From: Flavobacteriales bacterium UBA2426
Lineage (GTDB): Bacteria > Bacteroidota > Bacteroidia > Flavobacteriales_F > PHOS-HE28
Assembly: GCA_002342985.1 (NCBI GenBank)
Contig: DDRC01000208.1
Coordinates: forward strand, 1-20,630
Direction of reading: 5' to 3'
Length of the DNA: 20,630 nt
Shown here: positions 8,756-14,379 of the stretch, in pieces
How positions within the stretch are numbered: position 1 is the stretch's first letter
Layout of the letters: each line of letters begins with the position of its first letter
Position numbers and translations under genes: made by a program
Notes under the pieces: model-generated
Database searches by the model: none
Told to the model about the DNA's origin: nothing
What the model saw: only the letters and a program-made list of their open reading frames with translations

Positions 8756-8790
8756 GCGATCGGCCGGGATTCCCCGGCCGATCGCCTTTT
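8756..8790 (+). terminator. Intrinsic terminator after ftsZ
   Basis: A perfect 13-bp GC-rich inverted repeat (arms 8756-8768 and 8773-8785) with a 4-nt ATTC loop is followed by CTTTT. It begins 20 nt after the ftsZ stop and is well placed to end the dcw transcript. It stops 16 nt before the likely start of the next gene, so that gene is either read through or has its own compact promoter. Confidence 0.85.
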
Positions 8791-8806
8791 GAGCGATCTT
8801 CAGCCC

Positions 8807-9262
8807 ATGAACCTCAAGGACCGCATCGACTCCGACATCAAGGCCGCCATGCTGGCCCGGGAGAAGGACCGGCTGAACGCGCTGCGCGCCATCAAGAGCG
8901 CCATCCTGCTCGAGCTCACGAAGGAGGGCGGTGGCGGTGAGCTGGATGAGGCCGTGGGCATGAAGATCCTGCAGAAGCTGCACAAGCAGCGCGCCGAGGC
9001 CGCCGCCATCTACCACCAGCAGGGCCGTGCGGACCTGGCTGCGGAGGAGGAGGTGCAGGCCAAGGTGATCGAGGCCTACCTGCCCGTCCGCCTGGATGCC
9101 GCAGCGCTGGAGTCCGCCGTCATCGCCCTGATCGGCGAGCTCGGTGCCAATGGGATGAAGGACATGGGCCGCGTGATGGGCGAGGCCAACAAGCGCTGGG
9201 CCGGCCAGGCCGATGGCAGCGCGATGGCAGGGCTGGTGAAGAGGCTGCTGGCGGGCGGATGA
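8807..9262 (+). CDS. GatB/YqeY domain-containing protein
   Basis: This small cytoplasmic protein of 151 residues resembles the YqeY family, which is related to the tail domain of the GatB subunit of the tRNA-dependent amidotransferase. Its exact role is not settled. Family features are LKDRIDSDIKAAMLA at the N-terminus, LRAIKSAILL, a helical KILQKLHKQRAEAAAIY segment, EAYLP, and a C-terminal GMKDMGRVMGEANKRWAG. The start at ATG 8807 is chosen. A TTG at 8789 in the same frame would lie in the T tract of the ftsZ terminator and is unlikely. The gene meets the response-regulator gene tail to tail with only 12 nt between stops. Its place after ftsZ is common in Bacteroidota. Confidence 0.9.
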   Translation: MNLKDRIDSDIKAAMLAREKDRLNALRAIKSAILLELTKEGGGGELDEAVGMKILQKLHKQRAEAAAIYHQQGRADLAAEEEVQAKVIEAYLPVRLDAAALESAVIALIGELGANGMKDMGRVMGEANKRWAGQADGSAMAGLVKRLLAGG

Positions 9263-9274
9263 TGCACTGGGCGC

Positions 9275-9976
9275 TCAAGCCCGGTCCACCACCAGCTTGA
9301 AACCCACACCATGCACGTTCACGATCTGCACCTTGGGGTCGAGCTTCAGGTACTTGCGCAGGCGGCTGATGAAGACATCGAGGCTGCGGCCGAGGAAGTA
9401 GGTGTCGTCGCCCCAGACCATATTCAGCACCAGTTCGCGCGGAAGAACCTGATCGGCGTGCAGGCATAGCAGGCGCAGCACATCGGCCTCCTTCTTCGTG
9501 AGCTTGCGCTCCTCGGTGGGATGGCTCAGCATCAGGTTGCGGTGGTCGAAGGTGTAGTCGCCAACCTCGAACCGCTCGCGCGTGCGCGCCTCCTCGGTGC
9601 GTCCCTGCGTTCGCCGCAGTATGGCCTCCACCCGCAGCACCAGCTCCTCGTGGCTGAAGGGCTTGGTGAGGTAGTCGTCCCCTCCGGCCTTGAAGCCCGC
9701 GATGCGGTCCTCCGTCTGGCTCTTGGCCGTCAGGAACACGATGGGCACCTGGGCGTTCACCAGCCGGATGTCCTCCGCCAGGCTGAAGCCGTCCTTGCCC
9801 GGCAGCATCACATCCAGCACGCACAGGTCATAGGGCTGCTCATTGAACTTCTTCAGGCCCTCCTTGCCATCGCGCACCAGATGCACGGTATAGCCCTTGC
9901 GCTTCAGGGCATCCTGCACCACGAATCCAAGGTTCTGGTCGTCCTCCACGAGGAGGATGTTCGCTTTGTCGTTCAT
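9275..9976 (-). CDS. OmpR/PhoB-family response regulator
   Basis: This 233-residue transcription factor is controlled by the sensor kinase encoded just upstream. The receiver domain (about 1-120) has the acidic pair Glu11-Asp12-Asp13, phospho-acceptor Asp55 in VLDVMLPGKDG, Thr83 and Lys105 in the KPF motif, so it should be phosphorylatable. The C-terminal winged-helix domain (about 135-230) shows LTKKEADVLRLL, the recognition region RSLDVFISRLRKYL, and VHGVGFKLV at the wing. Its start overlaps the kinase stop by ATGA (9973-9976), so the pair is co-translated. The pair resembles Bacteroidota RprXY-type systems, but target genes cannot be read from the sequence. Confidence 0.95.
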   Translation of the reverse strand: MNDKANILLVEDDQNLGFVVQDALKRKGYTVHLVRDGKEGLKKFNEQPYDLCVLDVMLPGKDGFSLAEDIRLVNAQVPIVFLTAKSQTEDRIAGFKAGGDDYLTKPFSHEELVLRVEAILRRTQGRTEEARTRERFEVGDYTFDHRNLMLSHPTEERKLTKKEADVLRLLCLHADQVLPRELVLNMVWGDDTYFLGRSLDVFISRLRKYLKLDPKVQIVNVHGVGFKLVVDRA

Positions 9977-11334
9977 GGTCGATGGTGGTTCAGGGGGAGT
10001 GACAGGGTGAAGACGCTCCCTTTGCCCGGCTCGCTGTGCACGCTGACGCCGCCGCCGTGCGATAGCGCGATCTGGTGCACGTAATGAAGGCCGAGGCCGA
10101 AGCCCTTCACATCATGCACGTTGCCGGTGTGCACCCGGAAGAAGCGCTCGAAGACATGGCGCTGGTCCTCCTTGCGGATGCCGATGCCCTCATCCTTCAC
10201 GGAGAGCAGCAGCTCATTGCCGCGCCGGCTCGTGCGGATCTCGATGGGGGTGCCGGGCCTGCCGTATTTCACGGCATTGTCTAGCAGGTTGAACACGGCA
10301 TTGGTCAGGTGCACGCGGTCGCCCAATACCGTGGGTTCCATCGCCTCCAGCCGCAGGTCCACGCGCATGCCGCGCTCCTGGGCCGGGAGCCTGATGGAGT
10401 CGGCAGCGGTCTCCGCCACCTGGTGCATGTCCACGGGCTCGCGCTTCATGCGGATGGTGTCCCGTTCCAGCGTGGCTAGCTGCAGCACGCGTTCCACCTG
10501 GGTGCGCAGCCGCTCATTCTCGCTCCGGATGATGCGCGCGTACTCCTGCAGCCGGTCCGGCTCCTCCAGGATGCCCGGATCGGAGATCACTTCCGCGCTC
10601 AGTGCGATGGTGCTGATGGGGGTCTTCAGCTCGTGGGTCATGTTGCCGATGAAGTCGTTCTTCATCTCGCTGAGCCGCTTCTGGCGAAGGATCACCCATA
10701 CGCTGTAGGCGAAGAAGGCGAAGACGATCAGCGTGACCACCACGGGGAAGACCCAGGTCCAGCCCACGTCGCCGCCCTCGTCCCAGAGGGTGCTGCGCCG
10801 CGTGGGGAAGTACACGCCGAAGTAGTGCCCGTCCTTGTCGAGCTTCTGCAGCTGCGAGTGCGGCATGGTGTCCCCGGCCAGCGTGTCCTGCGAAACGTAG
10901 TTGCCATAGACGATGCTGTCCGTGAAGCAGTCGTAGATGCCGTACTCGAAGTCCTCGGCGATGTGCCGGCGGCTGAATTCCTTGCGCAGCAGGGCCTCCA
11001 GCAGATAGGGGTGGAGCGTGTCGTTGATGGTGACGGCGAAGTAGTTGGGCCGCACCTGCTTCACCGCATCATAGAGGTCCGTGCTGTCCTTGTTGATGGT
11101 GAGGATTTGCTCGGTCACGTCCGTCAGGGCCATCACCACCCGGTCGTTGAACTGCTTCTCCAGCTGCGAGGCCTGCTCCTTGTTGAGCGCCACCTGCTCG
11201 CGGTGGTAGTGCGAGGCCTGGTTGAGCCAGAGGAGCTGGATCACCACCACGCCCACCACGCTCAGCGTGGCCAGAAGCAGCAAGGTGCCTATCGCACGGC
11301 GTCCCATCCCTGCAATGTTAAGCGCGCGCCGCAT
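9973..11334 (-). CDS. Membrane sensor histidine kinase
   Basis: This 453-residue kinase has two membrane helices (about residues 14-36 and 194-216) enclosing a periplasmic sensor region of roughly 155 residues in which I recognise no named domain. The cytoplasmic part has a HisKA dimerisation domain with the phospho-acceptor His234 in MTHELKTP. The ATPase domain has the N-box NLLDNAVKYG, DEGIGI (G1), FERFFRV (F-box) and GFGLGLHYV (G2). All catalytic motifs are intact. There is no HAMP domain between the second helix and HisKA, as in many Bacteroidota kinases. It is the first gene of the two-gene minus-strand unit, and its start is divergent from the tRNA-synthetase-like gene about 66 nt away. 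An alternative start at Met10 is possible. Confidence 0.93.
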   Translation of the reverse strand: MRRALNIAGMGRRAIGTLLLLATLSVVGVVVIQLLWLNQASHYHREQVALNKEQASQLEKQFNDRVVMALTDVTEQILTINKDSTDLYDAVKQVRPNYFAVTINDTLHPYLLEALLRKEFSRRHIAEDFEYGIYDCFTDSIVYGNYVSQDTLAGDTMPHSQLQKLDKDGHYFGVYFPTRRSTLWDEGGDVGWTWVFPVVVTLIVFAFFAYSVWVILRQKRLSEMKNDFIGNMTHELKTPISTIALSAEVISDPGILEEPDRLQEYARIIRSENERLRTQVERVLQLATLERDTIRMKREPVDMHQVAETAADSIRLPAQERGMRVDLRLEAMEPTVLGDRVHLTNAVFNLLDNAVKYGRPGTPIEIRTSRRGNELLLSVKDEGIGIRKEDQRHVFERFFRVHTGNVHDVKGFGLGLHYVHQIALSHGGGVSVHSEPGKGSVFTLSLPLNHHRP

Positions 11335-11377
11335 GGGCGATCACGGCCTTAACAAGGCTTTTCATCATGGGCATGGC

Positions 11378-11385
11378 TACGTTTG
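11378..11385 (+). promoter_or_regulatory. Putative Bacteroidota -7 box before the GluQ-like gene
   Basis: The octamer TACGTTTG is an exact match to the Bacteroidota -7 consensus TAnnTTTG. It lies 15 nt before GTG 11401. No good TTTG -33 box is visible at the expected spacing; the closest is a TTTT run at 11359-11362. It overlaps the alternative TTG start at 11383, which argues for the later start. Confidence 0.4.
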
Positions 11386-11400
11386 AGGCCGCTCCCGCCC

Positions 11401-12234
11401 GTGGTCGCCCGCACCCGCTTCGCTCCCACACCGAGCGGCTTCCTCCATGCGGGGAACGCCGTCAACTTCCTCGTCACAGCACTGGTGGCGATGCGGGAGC
11501 GCGCTGCTGTGCGGCTGCGCATCGACGACCTCGATGCGGAACGGATGCGGCCGGAGTACGTGGATGACATCTTCGATTCGCTGCATTGGCTCGGGCTGGC
11601 GTGGACGGAGGGCCCGCGCGACCGCAGGGAGCATGAACGGGCTTACTCGCAGCTCAATCGCATGCCACGCTACCTGGAGGTGATCGGACTCCTGAAGGAG
11701 CAGGGCGACCTCTATGCTTGCGGCTGCAGCCGGAGCGAGTTGCGGCGCAGGCCTTGCTCATGCCGGGGGAAGGGCCTGCCATTCGATGCTCCGCACCTGG
11801 CCTGGCGACTGCGCCTGCCGAGCGATGCCATGCTGCGCATGGAGCGCTGGCCTTCCGGTGCAGAGATGCTGCGGCCGGCGGAGCTGCTCACCGACCCCGT
11901 CGTGCGGCAGCGGGCCGAACTGGGGGGGCGCCCGGCCTACCAGATCGCCTCGCTCGTGGATGACCTGGACCATGGCATCACGCACATCGTGCGCGGCCAG
12001 GACTTGCTGCCGTCCACGGCGTGCCAGCTCTACCTCGCAGAGCGCATCGGCGCCGACGCGTTCAGGCAGGTCCGCTTCCTGCATCATGGGCTGGTCGTCG
12101 ATGGCGAGGGGCGCAAGCTGTCCAAATCCGAGGGCGCGGGCTCCCTGCTGGCCATGCGGAAGGCCGGGGTCGGACCGGAGGCCCTGCGTGACCGGGCCGC
12201 GCTGGTGCTGGCTGAGGCGCTGAGCGGAGCCTAG
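11401..12234 (+). CDS. Glutamyl-Q tRNA(Asp) synthetase-like / glutamate--tRNA ligase family protein
   Basis: This is a class I aminoacyl-tRNA synthetase catalytic core of 277 residues. It has FAPTPSGFLHAGN (HIGH-like motif, residues 14-19), LRIDDLDAERMRPEY, HIVRGQDLLPSTACQLYL and KLSKS (239-243). It stops after the catalytic core, with no anticodon-binding domain, as in GluQ (YadB). GluQ attaches glutamate to queuosine at the wobble base of tRNA(Asp). Four cysteines (107, 109, 119, 121), in CxC pairs nine residues apart, mark a likely zinc site. GTG 11401 is chosen because a -7 promoter box overlaps the other candidate, TTG 11383. A paralogue with another ligase role cannot be excluded. Its stop shares CTAG with the convergent lipoprotein gene. 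The gene contains a G7 run near 11925. Confidence 0.8.
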   Translation: MVARTRFAPTPSGFLHAGNAVNFLVTALVAMRERAAVRLRIDDLDAERMRPEYVDDIFDSLHWLGLAWTEGPRDRREHERAYSQLNRMPRYLEVIGLLKEQGDLYACGCSRSELRRRPCSCRGKGLPFDAPHLAWRLRLPSDAMLRMERWPSGAEMLRPAELLTDPVVRQRAELGGRPAYQIASLVDDLDHGITHIVRGQDLLPSTACQLYLAERIGADAFRQVRFLHHGLVVDGEGRKLSKSEGAGSLLAMRKAGVGPEALRDRAALVLAEALSGA

Positions 12235-12851
12235 AAGTCCGTGCCGTAGCGACCGATGGACATGGCGGTGAGCAAGGCCGCCAGCACCCCGGTCATCAAG
12301 GCGGCGAACGCGAAGCCCTTGCCAGCCTGCTCCTTGCGCCGGATGCGGCGGATGGAGAGCCCAGCGAGGAGCAGGGTTAGCGCAATGGCACCGACCAGTG
12401 CCAGCAGGTTGGTACCGAAGCCGAGTGCGATGGTCCCGAGGCCGGCGGCGAAGGCCGGAACAGCCAGTGCATTCCACCGCTTCTTCGGCATCAGGTCATC
12501 CGGATCCTGGTCAGCGGTGGTTGACGGTAGGTACGCTGGAAGCGCTTCCGCAGGCCGCGGGGCGGAGACCATGGCAACCTCGACGGGCTGCATGGCAGGT
12601 AGCGCGTGCCAGGGCTGCTGGCGCAAGGCCGGCTCGGGCAAGGGCGCGGCGAAGGGCGGCGGGGGGCGCTCGCCCAGCCGCTGCACGGAGGCCATGGGCT
12701 CCCGTTGAACGGATTCGCGGCGGAGGCCGAGGTCCAGGTGCCAACCCGGTCGATGCACCCTGCGCTGGAGCCCGCTTTCGTGCACCGAGCCGCGCTGGCC
12801 GCTGCATGCACCGAGCAGAATGAGGAGCAGGATCGTGGCCGCCCGGGTCAT
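12231..12851 (-). CDS. DUF4190-like membrane-anchored lipoprotein
   Basis: This 206-residue protein of unknown function starts with a lipoprotein signal peptide (MTRAATILLLILLGACS, lipobox Cys16). A Pro/Arg/Glu-rich region of about 100 residues with low complexity follows. The C-terminal part (about 125-200) has two or three hydrophobic helices and the loop RRIRRKEQAGKGFA, typical of DUF4190-like small membrane domains. ATG 12851 is chosen because it begins the signal peptide and is preceded by a promoter-like box. The open frame continues upstream to 13088, but that stretch is arginine- and proline-rich and not protein-like. The pairing of a lipobox with inner-membrane helices is unusual and suggests retention in the inner membrane. 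It converges on the GluQ-like gene with a 4-nt overlap. Confidence 0.8.
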   Translation of the reverse strand: MTRAATILLLILLGACSGQRGSVHESGLQRRVHRPGWHLDLGLRRESVQREPMASVQRLGERPPPPFAAPLPEPALRQQPWHALPAMQPVEVAMVSAPRPAEALPAYLPSTTADQDPDDLMPKKRWNALAVPAFAAGLGTIALGFGTNLLALVGAIALTLLLAGLSIRRIRRKEQAGKGFAFAALMTGVLAALLTAMSIGRYGTDF

Positions 12852-12855
12852 GGGG

Positions 12856-12863
12856 TGAAGGTA
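12856..12863 (-). promoter_or_regulatory. Putative -7 box abutting the lipoprotein start
   Basis: On the minus strand TACCTTCA lies four C residues before ATG 12851. It fits a loose TAnnTTyG -7 pattern. If used, the transcript would begin at or within a base or two of the start codon. No clear -33 TTG is seen. Confidence 0.35.
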
Positions 12864-12986
12864 GGCGCGGCCCGACTCGCCCCGTAAGCGGCGCTGCGGA
12901 TGCTCAAGAAGGGGCAGAGGACCATTGCCCATGCCGGTTCTTACACAGGCGTGACGGAACAGGCCCTGTTGCAGTGATCCCGGGCT

Positions 12987-13018
12987 TGGACCGGGGTGTT
13001 TGTCAGCCGTTGCTTTGC
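12987..13018 (+). promoter_or_regulatory. Putative Bacteroidota promoter of the HmuY/TonB module
   Basis: TTG (12987-12989) and TTGCTTTG (13011-13018) are separated by 21 nt. This fits the Bacteroidota TTG-N17-23-TAnnTTTG pattern with one mismatch in the -7 box. The HmuY-like start codon follows 21 nt later. The 12852-13039 region between the divergent genes holds nothing else I can recognise, and no Fur box is obvious. Confidence 0.4.
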
Positions 13019-13039
13019 GCCACCAAATCGGAATTCCGC

Positions 13040-14284
13040 ATGAAACCCCTGTTCTCACTCGCCCTGGCGTTCGCTGTGACCGCTTCATTCGCTCAGACCG
13101 AGGTCACCATCGCCACCGGACCTTCCAATGCCCAGCAGGTCTGGTACAGCTTGGAGAATGGCGTGCAGGCCACCACTGACCTTGCCGCATGGGACCTCGC
13201 CTTCGAGATCAATTCCTTCAACTCCTCCGTCCTGGTGAATACCGCCAAGGGCCTCTCGGTATGGCAAGCGTCCACCGCTCTCGCCGACTGGAGTTCCATC
13301 ACCAGTCCGAACGAGGCGGGCTGGACGGCCATCTACAATTCGGAGATCGATTGGTCCGCCGGCGCCCTCACCTACGGCAACAACCTGGATCAGGCCAATG
13401 GCTTCAATGTGGGCTGGGGGGACTACAGCATGATCACCCACGCCATCGTGGGAGCCAAGGTGTATGTCATCAAGTTCCCGGGCGATATCTACAAGAAGCT
13501 GCGTATCAATTCGCTCGCTACCGGTACCTACTCCTTCACGTATGCGGACCTGGACGGCGGCAACGAGCAGAATGCGACCCTGGTGAAATCGGCCTTTCCG
13601 GGGAAGAACTTCGGCTACTTCAGCTTCGCCACCAACGCCGCCGTCGACCTGGAGCCCGCAGCGGATGCCTGGGACCTGGTGTTCACCAAATACACGTCCA
13701 TCATCCCTTCTCCGGCCCCAACGCCGTATGCGGTGGCGGGCGTTCTCCAGAACAAGTCGGTGCTTGCCGCACAGGTGGATGGCGTGCCGACCGGTGATGC
13801 CCTCTGGACCAGCCAGCCCTTGGACTCTGCCATCAATATCATCGGCTACGATTGGAAGACATACAACGCCTCGCTCATGCAGTACGAGTATGCGCAGGAC
13901 CGCACCTACTTCGTGAAGGACCGCGCGGGCAGCATCTGGAAACTCGTGTTCATCGGCTACGGCGGCGGGAGCACGGGCACCATGACCTTCACCCAGGAGC
14001 TGGTGAGCGCCACCGGCATGGCGGAGACGGCCGAAAACGGCCTCGCCTTGTATCCCAACCCGGTCACCGACGGCGAGTTGAGCCTGCTGCTCGATGAGCC
14101 GTTGATCAAGGGCGCGCTGCAGGTGGTTGACCGCAGCGGCCGCATCGTGAAGGAGGCGCAGATAGCCGCCACGGGCGCTGCAGCACGGGTCCTGGTCGAT
14201 CTGCGCGGACTCGCAAACGGAATCTATATCGTGCGCCTGGCCTCGGATAGCGGGGTGCGTGCGGCGCGCGTAGTGGTGGAGTGA
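13040..14284 (+). CDS. HmuY-like secreted protein with T9SS type A sorting domain
   Basis: The 414-residue product begins with a Sec signal peptide (MKPLFSLALAFAVTASFA, cleavage before Gln19). Its body (about 20-330) has HmuY-family features also seen in the lipoprotein encoded at 16653. These include AWDLAFEINSF, a second AWDLVFTKYTSI, PYAVAGVLQNKSVLA, IIGYDWKTYN and WKLVFIGYGGG. HmuY proteins bind haem or related tetrapyrroles for uptake. The C-terminus (about 336-414) is a type IX secretion sorting domain: ALYPNPVTDGELSL, then VVDRSGRIV, LRGLANGIYIVRL and a final VRAARVVVE. It should therefore cross the outer membrane and be released or attached by the T9SS. ATG 13040 is chosen because it begins the signal peptide. 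The TonB receptor follows after 95 nt. Ligand unproven. Confidence 0.85.
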   Translation: MKPLFSLALAFAVTASFAQTEVTIATGPSNAQQVWYSLENGVQATTDLAAWDLAFEINSFNSSVLVNTAKGLSVWQASTALADWSSITSPNEAGWTAIYNSEIDWSAGALTYGNNLDQANGFNVGWGDYSMITHAIVGAKVYVIKFPGDIYKKLRINSLATGTYSFTYADLDGGNEQNATLVKSAFPGKNFGYFSFATNAAVDLEPAADAWDLVFTKYTSIIPSPAPTPYAVAGVLQNKSVLAAQVDGVPTGDALWTSQPLDSAINIIGYDWKTYNASLMQYEYAQDRTYFVKDRAGSIWKLVFIGYGGGSTGTMTFTQELVSATGMAETAENGLALYPNPVTDGELSLLLDEPLIKGALQVVDRSGRIVKEAQIAATGAAARVLVDLRGLANGIYIVRLASDSGVRAARVVVE

Positions 14285-14379
14285 TCGGTTCGGCGCTGCT
14301 GCCCATGGATTGCTCATGCAGGAGAGCGGCATTCCGGGCCAACGGTCCCCAAGGAGAGGAACAGGCAGTTGACGGAGGA

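Noticed and set aside
12852..13088. Longer N-terminus for the DUF4190-like lipoprotein
   Set aside because: The extension is Arg/Pro-rich, crosses the start of the divergent HmuY-like gene, and would bury the lipoprotein signal.
13085..14332. 415-codon open frame antisense to the HmuY-like gene
   Set aside because: The plus strand has a signal peptide, HmuY motifs and a T9SS domain, while the antisense product has none.
14281..14379. GTG 14281 as start of the TonB receptor (GTGA overlap with the HmuY-like stop)
   Set aside because: It would place 33 polar residues before a clean signal peptide that begins at ATG 14380.
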